From Immundisolibacter sp049322795 (GTDB lineage Bacteria; Pseudomonadota; Gammaproteobacteria; Immundisolibacterales; Immundisolibacteraceae), in contig JBMOQH010000014.1 in assembly GCA_049322795.1 (NCBI GenBank), positions 238,239 to 302,238 of the forward strand: a stretch of 64,000 nt of DNA, written 5' to 3'. Under the pieces are notes generated by a model. It saw only the letters and a list, made by a program, of their open reading frames with translations, was not told the DNA's origin and did no database searches. The first letter of the stretch is position 1, and each line of letters starts with the position of its first letter. The translations under genes were made by a program, and so were the position numbers. Shown in pieces: positions 7,823 to 15,601 of this stretch.

Positions 7823-8374
7823 TCAGCGGAACGGATTGCTCGCCTGCAGCGCCAGCAGGCGCTGGTGCAGGCCCGGATGCTCGGACAGCACGCGGTATTC
7901 GAGCAGCCGCAGCACGGTGCGCAGGGCGCGCCAGTCGTCGAGCAGCGGTTGCGGGCCGGTCAGCAGCTCCCGCGCCTCGTGCAGGGCGGAACGCAGATAG
8001 TCGCTGGCCGGCCGCTGGTCGACCTCCCGCTCGAGCGCGCTCACGATGCGCTCGAATTCGCGCTCGTCGAACCACACCCCGAAGCAGGCGTCGCAGTAGT
8101 CCACCGTCACGCCGGTGTGACCGTACTCCAGCGCATGCAGCGCGCCGTCGCCGGTCGGGCAGCGGCCGCTGCGCGGGGCATGGCGGAACTGCTCCGGGTC
8201 GGACCACAGCTCGACGCCCAGCGTGGCAAGGTCGGCGTCGGCCGCGTCGCGCGCCGCTTCCAGCGCGTGCGCCTCCAGCCACAGGCCGCGACAGCGCGGG
8301 CAGCGGCTGACCGGCACCTGTTGCAAGACGCCGGCCACCAGGGCGACGGCGCAGCGTGGACATTCAGCTGACAT
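7823..8374 (-). CDS. TFIIB-type zinc-ribbon protein
   Basis: 183 aa, no signal peptide or membrane helix. Two zinc ribbons are visible: MSAECPRCA...VSRCPRCRGLWLE at the N-terminus, and a second with VDYCDACFGVWFDERE in the middle. The GLWLE/GVWFD context after each second CxxC is typical of the zf-TFIIB family (PF13453). The C-terminal third is Leu/Arg-rich and probably helical. AAGGAG precedes the ATG at a normal distance. It is the last of three small minus genes (PLDc_N-like, SnoaL-like, this one). Molecular role unknown in the family as far as I can tell. Confidence 0.8.
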   Translation of the reverse strand: MSAECPRCAVALVAGVLQQVPVSRCPRCRGLWLEAHALEAARDAADADLATLGVELWSDPEQFRHAPRSGRCPTGDGALHALEYGHTGVTVDYCDACFGVWFDEREFERIVSALEREVDQRPASDYLRSALHEARELLTGPQPLLDDWRALRTVLRLLEYRVLSEHPGLHQRLLALQASNPFR

Positions 8375-8392
8375 GCGGGGCTCCTTGAAACG

Positions 8393-8836
8393 TCACTCGG
8401 GCAGCACGGCATAGCCGCGCCCGGCGTAATCGAACCCGTCGAGTTCGAAATCCCGCCGCGCATACGGTGCGTGGCGATTCAGGTAATAGGCGCGGATTTC
8501 CGCGATGCGCCCGCCACGCAGGCGATACCACTCGGCGCCTCGCATCAGTTCCGCCGGGCCTGCCCCGCGCGTGCCGGGCGGCGTCCAGCGCAAGGTCCAC
8601 TCGATGACCGCCTCGTCGTCCTGCGCGATGCCGTGATCGACCGTCCAGTGGCCGGCTATGCGCGGCTGCATGCGCGCCCAGTGCTCGGCCAGCGCGGCGG
8701 CGCCGCGCACCGGCGCGTGGTGCGTGAAGTAATGCACCACGTCCTCGCAGAACGTGGCCTGCATGGCCGCCCGGTCGGCGGCGTTGCAGCCGGCGTAGTA
8801 GCGGCGGATGAGGTCCAGCACGGACGCAGCGTTCAT
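8393..8836 (-). CDS. SnoaL-like/NTF2-fold protein
   Basis: 147 aa, cytoplasmic, compact alpha+beta. The order of segments, VLDLIRRYYAGCNAADRAAM near the start, VVHYFTHHAPVRGAAALAEHW, and AEWYRLRGGRIAEIRAYYLN near the end, is that of the SnoaL/NTF2-like family, whose members are small cyclases, isomerases or ligand-binding proteins. The ATG at 8836 overlaps the stop of the small membrane gene upstream (ATGA), so the longer open extension to 9058 is not used. Substrate cannot be predicted. Confidence 0.8.
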   Translation of the reverse strand: MNAASVLDLIRRYYAGCNAADRAAMQATFCEDVVHYFTHHAPVRGAAALAEHWARMQPRIAGHWTVDHGIAQDDEAVIEWTLRWTPPGTRGAGPAELMRGAEWYRLRGGRIAEIRAYYLNRHAPYARRDFELDGFDYAGRGYAVLPE

Positions 8837-9012
8837 CCGCGCGGGCCGGCCAGCAGCCAGATCAGCAGCCCCAGCACCGGCAACAGCAGGATGAGGACGA
8901 TCCACGCCACCTTGGCGCCGGTGCCGGCGGCGCTCTGGACCACGTTGACAATGGCCCACACGTCGGCGATCAGCACGATCAGGCCCAGCAGGCCGCCCAC
9001 TTCGATTCCCAT
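8833..9012 (-). CDS. Small membrane protein with phospholipase D-nuclease N-terminal (PLDc_N) domain
   Basis: 59 aa. Two hydrophobic helices, LLGLIVLIADVWAIVNVVQS and VAWIVLILLLPVLGLLIWLL, joined by the small polar turn AAGTGAK; the second ends in AGPRG. This is the stand-alone PLDc_N (PF13396) layout common in bacteria, a two-helix inner-membrane protein of unknown job. The ATG at 9012 has GGAGGG upstream, which decides the start against the longer frame to 9066. It overlaps the next gene by four bases. Confidence 0.82.
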   Translation of the reverse strand: MGIEVGGLLGLIVLIADVWAIVNVVQSAAGTGAKVAWIVLILLLPVLGLLIWLLAGPRG

Positions 9013-9047
9013 AAGCGCCCTCCGTCGAGTCGCCTGAAGCCGACACC

Positions 9048-9063
9048 CCGACTGCCAAGTCGG
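9048..9063. repeat. Small inverted repeat in a divergent promoter region
   Basis: CCGACT-GCCA-AGTCGG, a perfect 6-bp inverted repeat in the 111-bp spacer between the PLDc_N-like gene (minus) and the ferric-reductase-like gene (plus). Could be an operator for either; no regulator is identified. Confidence 0.3.
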
Positions 9064-9123
9064 CAATGCAGTGTTTGCCTAGGTTACCCTGACGGCAGCC
9101 GAAGCCCCAGGAGGAGTCCGCGT

Positions 9124-9822
9124 TTGGAGCCTGCCCCTCAGACCACCGAGGCGCAGCGCGAGGCCCGTGACCGGGCCATGCTGCGAGCCTGCACCATCCT
9201 GCCCGGGGCCTTGCTGCTCATTACTGCCGCGTATGCCATCACGCGCTACGTGGTGTTCGGCCCGTGGACCATTGGCCACATTCCGCTGTACGTGATGAAC
9301 AAGGCCTTCGCCTGGACCGCCATCGCGCTGCTGGCACTGGCACTCGGCCTCGGCCCCGCCGCCCGTCTGTGGCCGGCGCTCGGCCGGCATCTGTGGCGGC
9401 GGCGCTGGTGGGGACTGACCGGTTTTGCGCTCGCCACGGTGCATATCGTGGTGTCGCTGACCATCCTGAACTACGGCTACTACCGGCTGATGTTTCAACA
9501 GGCCTTCGAGCTCACGCCGCTCGCCGAGGGCGCCATGCTGGCCGGGGGTCTCGCCTGGCTGGCGCTGCTGCTGCCGCTGGCCGCCTCACTGCCCGGCGTG
9601 CGGCAGGCCATGTCGGTGCGCTACTGGCGGGTGTTGCAAGGTTTCGGCGTGCTGGCGCTGGCGCTCGGCGGCCTGCACCTTGCCTATGGCGTGCCGGGCT
9701 GGCTGACGCCCGCGCTTTGGCACGGCGGCCTGCCGCCCATCACCCTGTGGTCGGCCAGCGCCGTGCTGGTCGCGCTCGGCCTGCGCCTGGCGGCGCGCCT
9801 TAAACACGGAAGCAAGTCATGA
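9124..9822 (+). CDS. Ferric-reductase-like (heme-binding) transmembrane protein
   Basis: 232 aa with about six membrane helices. The core RRWWGLTGFALATVHIVVSL and YWRVLQGFGVLALALGGLHL match the ferric-reductase-like transmembrane domain (PF01794) and the MsrQ/YedZ group, with His107 and His185 as probable heme b ligands. It would be an inner-membrane heme protein passing electrons to a periplasmic or extracytoplasmic partner. The start is a TTG at 9124 with AGGAGG upstream; ATG at 9178 would remove only the cytoplasmic tail. Its stop overlaps the next gene as ATGA. No MsrP is present nearby, so the partner differs from the methionine-sulfoxide system. Confidence 0.72.
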   Translation: MEPAPQTTEAQREARDRAMLRACTILPGALLLITAAYAITRYVVFGPWTIGHIPLYVMNKAFAWTAIALLALALGLGPAARLWPALGRHLWRRRWWGLTGFALATVHIVVSLTILNYGYYRLMFQQAFELTPLAEGAMLAGGLAWLALLLPLAASLPGVRQAMSVRYWRVLQGFGVLALALGGLHLAYGVPGWLTPALWHGGLPPITLWSASAVLVALGLRLAARLKHGSKS

Positions 9823-10604
9823 AGGATGCAGGAAGCCGCATGCCGGTCACCGCGGCGCTGCTGATCGCCAGCCAGGCGACCGCTGCCGGCAACGTCGACA
9901 CGCCGGCGCTGTGGCAGGTGGCGATCGCGCACGATTTTCTGCTGGCCGACGACGGGCCGCCGGTTCATCAGTACCCGCCGCAGACGCCCGATTTCGATAC
10001 CGAAGGCCTGCTGCGCGGCTTTGCCGACGACCGCGGGAAGGTCACCTGGAGTCTGCCGGTCGGACACGCCGGCAATGACGGCCAGATCGCCTGGGGCCGC
10101 TGGGGCACCGGTCGCACCGCCGGCCAGGGCCGCCACGCCAATGTGGAGATCACCGGCGGCGAGGGCGCGCGCAACGCCCTGTATTACGTGGCCGGCGTGC
10201 CGGTGACGGATGCGCCCGGCGGCGCCGCACGCTATTCCGTGTTGGGCGGCCAGGTGTCGCCCACGGCCGGCGAGGGCGGCATGGCCGCCACCAACTTTCT
10301 CGAAAACGGCGTGCTGGACGCGGATTTCGCCGCCGGCACCGCGCGCATCGCGGTCGCCATCACCGTGCCGAGCGGCCGCTACGAGCTGACAGCCGACAAT
10401 CTGCGCATCGCCGATGGCCGCTTCGAAACCACGCCGGACAGCAAGCTCGCCGTGTCCGGGGTCTTGTGTTTTGCCGGCTGCACGGCGTACCTGACGGGCT
10501 TTCTGGCCGGGCCCGGCGGCGAGCGCGTCGGGCTCGCCTACCACATCGACATCGAGGCGCTCAGCGAGGACATCAACGGCGTCGTCGCCTGGCGGCGTGA
10601 CTGA
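9819..10604 (+). CDS. Exported beta-rich protein, resembling TbpB-like/FecR C-terminal domain
   Basis: 261 aa. A signal peptide is visible (MPVTAALLIASQATAAG, after a short leader; Met8 is an alternative start). The mature protein is rich in short beta-type segments: QIAWGRWGTGR, NALYYVAGVPVTDAPGG, ARYSVLGGQVSPTAGEGG and the closing GERVGLAYHIDIEAL...GVVAW. This arrangement recalls the C-terminal domain of some FecR-domain proteins and the barrel of transferrin-binding-protein-like proteins; I recognise it only by pattern and the name is tentative. Two cysteines (CFAGC) lie near the end. It is translationally coupled on both sides, so it likely works with the heme membrane protein and the adenylating enzyme. 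Confidence 0.55.
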   Translation: MKDAGSRMPVTAALLIASQATAAGNVDTPALWQVAIAHDFLLADDGPPVHQYPPQTPDFDTEGLLRGFADDRGKVTWSLPVGHAGNDGQIAWGRWGTGRTAGQGRHANVEITGGEGARNALYYVAGVPVTDAPGGAARYSVLGGQVSPTAGEGGMAATNFLENGVLDADFAAGTARIAVAITVPSGRYELTADNLRIADGRFETTPDSKLAVSGVLCFAGCTAYLTGFLAGPGGERVGLAYHIDIEALSEDINGVVAWRRD

Positions 10605-11946
10605 GCCGCGCTCGGCCGTCACCGGCCTCGCCTGGCCGGCGCTGCCGGACAGCGTCGGCGCCAGCCTGCTTGCCGTCCACTACCAGCTGGCGCAAAGCGA
10701 ATGGTGGCCAAGGTCCCGCCTCGATGCGGCGATTCATCGCCAGCTGGCCCTGTCGCTGCGCCACGCCCGCGACACCGTGCCGGCCCATGCCGAGCGCCTG
10801 GCCGGCCTGCCGCTGGCTGATCCGGACGGGCTCGCCGCGTGCTGGCGGTCCATCCCTCTGCTGCGCCGCGCCGACGTGCAGGCGCTTGGCGAGGCGCTGC
10901 ACAGCCGCGCCGTGCCGGCCGACCACGGGCGGGTGATCGAGTACCACACCTCGGGTTCCACCGGCCGGCCGCTGCGGGGTCTCGAAACCGAACTGAGTCA
11001 TTTCTTTTTCGGCGCGCTCAACCTGCGCGAGCACCTGTGGCAGCGGCGCGATTTCGCCGGCACCTTCGCGGCCATCCGCACCAAGGTCGCGGACGAGCGC
11101 CTGCCCGGCTGGGGGCGCGCGATCGAGGCGGTGTTCGAGACCGGCCCGGCGCTGACGCTGCCGATTCACACGCCGGTCGACAGCCAGCTCGACTGGCTGC
11201 TCGACAAGGACCCCGACTACCTGCTCACCCACCCGTCGAACCTGCGCGCGCTGCTGCTGACTGCCCACGCGCGCGACGTGAAACCGGAGCGCCTGCGCGG
11301 CCTCGGCAGCTTTGGCGAGCAGTTGCCGGCCGACCTGCGCGACCTGTGCCGGCGGGTGTGGGGCCTGCCGCTGGCCGACGTCTACAGCTGCGAGGAGGCC
11401 GGCTACATCGCCCTGCAATGCCCGGAGGTACCCGAGCACTACCACGTGCAGGCCGAGAATCTGCTGGTGGAGGTGGTGGACGCGAACGGGGCGCCCTGCC
11501 CACCCGGCGTCAGCGGTGAGGTGGTGCTGACCACGCTGCACAACTTCGCCATGCCGCTGGTGCGTTATGCGATCGGTGACTTTGCCGAGGCCGGGCCGGC
11601 GTGCCCGTGTGGGCGCGGCCTGCCGGTGCTGCGCCACATCCACGGGCGCGCCCGCAACCTGTTGCGGCTGCCGGATGGCAGCCGGCACTGGCCGTCCTTC
11701 CCGGCCGAAGACTGGCTCGCCATCGCACCGGTGCAGCAGTTCCGGCTGCGCCAGACCACCGCCACCCGCATCGAGGTGGACCTGGTCAGCGCCGGGCCGC
11801 TCGAACCTTGGCAGGAACAGGACTTGCAGGCCATGCTCAGACGGCGCCTTGGACATGCCTTCGACATCGCGCTGCGCCCGGTGGCCACGATCGACCGCGC
11901 CGCCAGCGGAAAATTCGAGGATTTCGTCAGCGAACTCGGCGATTGA
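10597..11946 (+). CDS. PaaK/CapK-like adenylate-forming enzyme
   Basis: 449 aa, cytoplasmic, related to phenylacetate-CoA ligase and CapK. The AMP-binding loop reads HTSGSTGRPLRG (117-128); later motifs are SFGEQLP, DVYSCEEAGYIALQCP (acceptor/adenine region) and VRYAIGDFAEAG, followed by a CxCGRGLPVLRHIHGR segment. Such enzymes activate a carboxylate as acyl-adenylate, often passing it to CoA. The GTG start overlaps the previous stop by eight bases, a sign of coupling. The pairing with a heme membrane protein and an exported protein is unusual; the substrate is unknown. Polysaccharide-modifying CapK-like roles are an alternative to aromatic acid activation. Confidence 0.75.
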   Translation: MTEPRSAVTGLAWPALPDSVGASLLAVHYQLAQSEWWPRSRLDAAIHRQLALSLRHARDTVPAHAERLAGLPLADPDGLAACWRSIPLLRRADVQALGEALHSRAVPADHGRVIEYHTSGSTGRPLRGLETELSHFFFGALNLREHLWQRRDFAGTFAAIRTKVADERLPGWGRAIEAVFETGPALTLPIHTPVDSQLDWLLDKDPDYLLTHPSNLRALLLTAHARDVKPERLRGLGSFGEQLPADLRDLCRRVWGLPLADVYSCEEAGYIALQCPEVPEHYHVQAENLLVEVVDANGAPCPPGVSGEVVLTTLHNFAMPLVRYAIGDFAEAGPACPCGRGLPVLRHIHGRARNLLRLPDGSRHWPSFPAEDWLAIAPVQQFRLRQTTATRIEVDLVSAGPLEPWQEQDLQAMLRRRLGHAFDIALRPVATIDRAASGKFEDFVSELGD

Positions 11947-12036
11947 CCGTGCGCGTTGCAAGGGCGCGATAGCCCCGAACGCGAAGATTCGTCGCTACGC
12001 GCGCCGAAGCCATGATCGACGCGATACAAACAGCAT

Positions 12037-12121
12037 TGGTGCCGATGGTCGGACTCGAACCGACACGACTTGCGTCACCACCCCCTCAAGATGGCGTGTC
12101 TACCAATTCCACCACATCGGC
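12037..12121 (-). tRNA. leuU: tRNA-Leu (anticodon GAG)
   Basis: Reads on the minus strand from GCCGATG (acceptor 5' arm) to CATCGGC-A-CCA, with the CCA encoded. The anticodon arm is CCATC-TTGAGGG-GGTGG, placing GAG at 34-36, and the TPsiC arm contains GGTTCGAGTCC. Length 85 with a long variable arm as in class II tRNAs. It starts six bases after the secG stop, the same secG-tRNA-Leu(GAG) arrangement found in E. coli. Confidence 0.96.
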
Positions 12122-12127
12122 GTGGGA

Positions 12128-12475
12128 TTACTTGTCGGGCGCCTGCGAAGGAGGCGGAGCCTCGCTCGTCGGGGCCGGCGCGACCGGGGCCGGCTGCGAG
12201 GCCGGCGGGGGCGCGATCTTATCAGTAACGCTGATCGGTCCGCTGGCATGCGCGCCCATGTATGCCAGGACGAGACTGGTCAAAAACAGCGCCGTGGCGA
12301 GGCCAGCGGTCAGCCGGGTCAGGAACGAACCCGCGCCGCGGCTGCCGAACACCGTTGCCGATGCACCACTGCCAAAGGCTGCCCCGGCGTCGGCCCCCTG
12401 CCCCTGCTGGATGAGTACCAGCCCGACCAGCGCCAGGCAGATCAGCACATGAACGACCAACAGGACCATCATCAT
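12128..12475 (-). CDS. secG: Protein translocase subunit SecG
   Basis: 115 aa. Two membrane helices: VLLVVHVLICLALVGLVLIQ and, after the conserved loop QGQGADAGAAFGSGASATVFGS, TAGLATALFLTSLVLAYMG. The loop is the SecG hallmark. SecG associates with SecYE in the inner membrane and stimulates SecA-driven export. The C-terminus is a proline/alanine-rich low-complexity tail (PPPASQPAPVAPAPTSEAPP). The ATG overlaps the tpiA stop (ATGA). Confidence 0.96.
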   Translation of the reverse strand: MMMVLLVVHVLICLALVGLVLIQQGQGADAGAAFGSGASATVFGSRGAGSFLTRLTAGLATALFLTSLVLAYMGAHASGPISVTDKIAPPPASQPAPVAPAPTSEAPPPSQAPDK

Positions 12476-13218
12476 CGGTGGCGCGCCGCGTTGCAGATTG
12501 AAAGGAATTGATCCGCCACCAGACTGGCGCCGCCAATCAGGCCGCCGTCCACGTCCGGCTGGGCAAAAAGACCGGCGGCATTATCGGGCTTCACGCTGCC
12601 GCCGTACAAAAGCGTCGGCGTTGCAGCGGCGCTGCGCACGCGCTCGCGGATGAAGCGATGCACGGCCTGCGCCTGTTCGGGGCTTGCCACCTTGCCGGTA
12701 CCGATGGCCCACACGGGTTCATAGGCGATGACGGCGCCGGCAAGCGCCCCGCCACCGCACAACTCCAGCACGGCATCGATCTGGGCGCCGATGACCCGCT
12801 CGGTCTCGCCCGACTCGCGCTGTGCAAGCTGCTCGCCAACGCACAGGATGGGGACGAGGTCGGCCGCCAGGGCGGCGCGAAACTTTCGCGCCACCAGCGC
12901 GTTGTCTTCCCCGAACAGGGTGCGACGCTCGGAGTGCCCGACGATGACGTAGCGGCAGCCGACATCCCGCAGCATCGGGCCGGACACCTCGCCCGTGAAC
13001 GCCCCGGAAGCCTCGACCGCCAGATTCTGGCCACCCAGCCGCACCGGGCTACCCTGCAGCGCCGCGGCCGCCTGGGCCAGGTACGGGAACGGCGGGCACA
13101 CGGCAAGGTCGACACCCGACACGCTCGACCCGGCATTGGTAATGGCGCCGAGCAGGCCGGCAACCATCTGCCGGTCGCCGAACATCTTCCAGTTGCCGAC
13201 TACCAGCGGGCGCGTCAT
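12472..13218 (-). CDS. tpiA: Triose-phosphate isomerase
   Basis: 248-aa glycolytic enzyme interconverting dihydroxyacetone phosphate and glyceraldehyde 3-phosphate. Motifs: GNWKM near the N-terminus with the substrate-binding Asn/Lys, VIVGHSERR containing the catalytic His, AYEPVWAIGTGK with the catalytic Glu and start of loop 6, and LYGGSVKPDNA in the phosphate-binding region. The start at 13218 gives the standard length; the frame stays open to 13419 but that part lacks family similarity. Lies between glmM and secG, the usual gammaproteobacterial order. Confidence 0.97.
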   Translation of the reverse strand: MTRPLVVGNWKMFGDRQMVAGLLGAITNAGSSVSGVDLAVCPPFPYLAQAAAALQGSPVRLGGQNLAVEASGAFTGEVSGPMLRDVGCRYVIVGHSERRTLFGEDNALVARKFRAALAADLVPILCVGEQLAQRESGETERVIGAQIDAVLELCGGGALAGAVIAYEPVWAIGTGKVASPEQAQAVHRFIRERVRSAAATPTLLYGGSVKPDNAAGLFAQPDVDGGLIGGASLVADQFLSICNAARHR

Positions 13219-13299
13219 GGGCACTTGCACGGGGCTGACCAAGGGGCGCGCATGGTAATGCCGCAAGCGCCTGAAATCAAAGCCGGTGGGGCATGCATG

Positions 13300-13341
13300 C
13301 GCCCCCGAAAGCACCGTAATGACCGAAAAACTCCGGGGGCG
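13300..13341. other. Stem-loop between glmM and tpiA
   Basis: CGCCCCCG at 13300-13307 pairs perfectly with CGGGGGCG at 13334-13341. No T-run follows on either strand, so it is not a standard terminator; it may be an mRNA processing or attenuation structure. The rest of the 163-bp gap holds nothing else recognised. Confidence 0.4.
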
Positions 13342-13381
13342 AAGTGGTGCTGTCCGCGTCGGGCAAACGCCGCGGAAACCA

Positions 13382-14728
13382 TCAGGCCTGCGCCAGGGCG
13401 GTCTGCACCGCGCCCGCAATCTGCTGGCACAACAGGTCCACTTCGCCCGCGTCGGCGCCCTCCACCATCACCCGCACCAGCGGCTCGGTGCCGGACTTGC
13501 GCAGCAGCACCCGCCCGCGTCCGGCAAGCTGCGCCTGCGCCGACCCGACCGCGTCGCGGACCGTCGCGCTGCCGTCGGGATCGAAGCCGGGGGTCATGCG
13601 CACGTTGAGCAGCCGCTGCGGGTACTTGTGCATGAAACGCTTGATTTCGGCGAGCGGGCGGCCCTGCTCGCGCAGCACCGACAGCACCTGGAGCGCGGTG
13701 ACCAGGCCATCGCCGGTGGTCGTGCGGTCAAGACACAACACGTGCCCCGAGGTCTCGCCGCCCAGCAGCCAACCGCGCGCGCGCAGTTGCTCCATCACGT
13801 AGCGGTCGCCCACCCGGGCGCGCTCGAAGGGGATTCCCGCGCGAACCAGCGCCTGCTCGAGACCGAAGTTGCTCATCTGCGTGCCGACCACGCCGCCGCC
13901 GAGCGTGCCGGCTTTCTGCCGCGCCAGCGCCAGGATGCCCAGAATCTCATCGCCGTCCACCAGTTCGCCGGCCGCGTCCACCAGCACCAGGCGATCGGCG
14001 TCGCCGTCGAGCGCAAGCCCAAGATCCGCCCCCACCCGCAGCACTTCCTGCTGCAGCGCGGTCGGCGCGGTGGAACCGCAATCGAGGTTGATGTTGAAGC
14101 CATCAGGCGCCACGCCGATGGCCGTGACGGTGGCGCCCAGCTCCCGAAACACGGCCGGTGCGACCTGGTAGGCCGCGCCGTTGGCGGCGTCGACGGCGAT
14201 CTTGACGCCGCGCAGGTCGAGGCCGTCCGCCAGCGCGCGCTTGCAGAACTCGATATAACGCCCGCCAGCGTCCACGGCGCGGCGCGCCTTGCCGATCTCG
14301 GTCGGCGGCACCATGGCAAGCGGCTGCCCGAGGCAGGATTCGATTTCGGCTTCCAGCGCATCCGGCAGCTTCTCGCCGTCGGCGGAAAACAGCTTGATTC
14401 CGTTGTCCGGGTAAGGGTTGTGCGAGGCGCTGATGACAATGCCGGCGCGGGCGTGGAAGGTGCGCGTCAGGTACGCCACCGCCGGGGTCGGCATTGGCCC
14501 CAGCAGCAGGCAGTCCATGCCGGCGGCCGACAGGCCGGCTTCGAGCGCCGATTCCAGCATGTAGCCGGACACGCGGGTGTCCTTGCCCACCACCACCGTG
14601 CCGCGGCCCTCGCGGCGCAGCACCATGCCTGCCGCCCAGCCCAGGCGCAGCACGAAATCAGGCGTGAAAAAGCCCTCGCCGACCGTGCCGCGCACGCCGT
14701 CGGTACCGAAATAGCGCCGTTCTGTCAT
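13382..14728 (-). CDS. glmM: Phosphoglucosamine mutase
   Basis: 448 aa; converts glucosamine-6-phosphate to glucosamine-1-phosphate for UDP-GlcNAc, hence for peptidoglycan and LPS. The start MTERRYFGTDGVRGTVGE is typical, the phosphoserine loop is ISASHNPYPDNGIKLF, the metal-binding loop is DGDADR and the sugar-binding loop is GGETSGH. The phosphate-binding end RKSGTEPLVRVMVEG is intact. The ATG overlaps the folP stop (ATGA), as in E. coli folP-glmM. Confidence 0.97.
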   Translation of the reverse strand: MTERRYFGTDGVRGTVGEGFFTPDFVLRLGWAAGMVLRREGRGTVVVGKDTRVSGYMLESALEAGLSAAGMDCLLLGPMPTPAVAYLTRTFHARAGIVISASHNPYPDNGIKLFSADGEKLPDALEAEIESCLGQPLAMVPPTEIGKARRAVDAGGRYIEFCKRALADGLDLRGVKIAVDAANGAAYQVAPAVFRELGATVTAIGVAPDGFNINLDCGSTAPTALQQEVLRVGADLGLALDGDADRLVLVDAAGELVDGDEILGILALARQKAGTLGGGVVGTQMSNFGLEQALVRAGIPFERARVGDRYVMEQLRARGWLLGGETSGHVLCLDRTTTGDGLVTALQVLSVLREQGRPLAEIKRFMHKYPQRLLNVRMTPGFDPDGSATVRDAVGSAQAQLAGRGRVLLRKSGTEPLVRVMVEGADAGEVDLLCQQIAGAVQTALAQA

Positions 14729-15558
14729 TCATCCACCCCTTGAACCGCGGCCAGCATGGCCAGCGCCTGCACGGTTGCCTCGACGTCGTGGACGCGCAGC
14801 AGGTGCGCGCCGCGCTCGGCCGCCAGCAGCGCGAGCGCTACGCTGCCGCCCAGGCGCTGCGTCACCGGCGCGCCTGTGATGGCGCCGATCAGCGACTTGC
14901 GCGACAGCCCGGCCACGACGGGCAGGCCCTGCCGCGCCAGAACCGGCAGGCCACGCAACAGCGCCAGATTGTGCTCGGCCGTCTTGCCAAAACCAAAACC
15001 GGGGTCCAGCAGCAGGCGTTCGCGGGCCATACCGGCCCGTTCGCAGGCCGCCACCCGCCCCGCGAGAAACGCCGCCACCTCGGCGACCACGTCACCGTAG
15101 TGCGGCGCCTGCTGCATGGAGCCGGGTTCGCCCTGCATGTGCATGAGAATCACCGGCACGCCGAGCGCCGCCGCGGCCGCCAGCGCCCCCGGCTCGCGCA
15201 GCGCCGCCACGTCGTTGATGAGCCCGGCTCCGGCGCCAACCGCGGCGCGCATGACCTCGGCGTGGCGGGTGTCGATGGAAATCGGCACGGTGAGCTGCCC
15301 CGCCAGGCGTTCGATGACCGGCAGCACGCGGCCGAGTTCTTCCGGCACCGACACCCGCGCCGCGCCCGGGCGGGTCGATTCACCGCCGATGTCGATCACC
15401 GCGGCGCCGGACGCCTGCAGGGCCAGCGCGCGGGCGCAGGCGGCATCGACGCTGCCGGCGAGGCCGTCGCCGGAGAACGAATCGGGGGTGAGGTTCAGCA
15501 CACCCATGACGGCCGGACGCGACAAATCCAGCGGCTTGCCGGCGCAGTTCAGCAACAT
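14725..15558 (-). CDS. folP: Dihydropteroate synthase
   Basis: 277 aa; joins p-aminobenzoate and hydroxymethyl-dihydropterin diphosphate in folate synthesis, the sulfonamide target. Motifs: MGVLNLTPDSFSGDG, IDIGGESTRPGA, ISIDTRHAEVMRAA, INDVAALREPG, LLDPGFGFGKTAEHN and GLSRKSLIGAITG, all in family order. Length agrees with other FolP proteins. Sits 43 bases after ftsH and overlaps glmM. Confidence 0.97.
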   Translation of the reverse strand: MLLNCAGKPLDLSRPAVMGVLNLTPDSFSGDGLAGSVDAACARALALQASGAAVIDIGGESTRPGAARVSVPEELGRVLPVIERLAGQLTVPISIDTRHAEVMRAAVGAGAGLINDVAALREPGALAAAAALGVPVILMHMQGEPGSMQQAPHYGDVVAEVAAFLAGRVAACERAGMARERLLLDPGFGFGKTAEHNLALLRGLPVLARQGLPVVAGLSRKSLIGAITGAPVTQRLGGSVALALLAAERGAHLLRVHDVEATVQALAMLAAVQGVDE

Positions 15559-15601
15559 GGGCCCGCGATCCGCGGGCGCCCGGGCGGCGCCCGCCGTCTG
15601 C

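Noticed and set aside
12037..12121. tRNA-Leu as an integration (att) site for a mobile element
   Set aside because: No integrase gene and no second copy of the tRNA 3' end were seen in the flanking sequence; the neighbouring plus-strand operon has normal composition.
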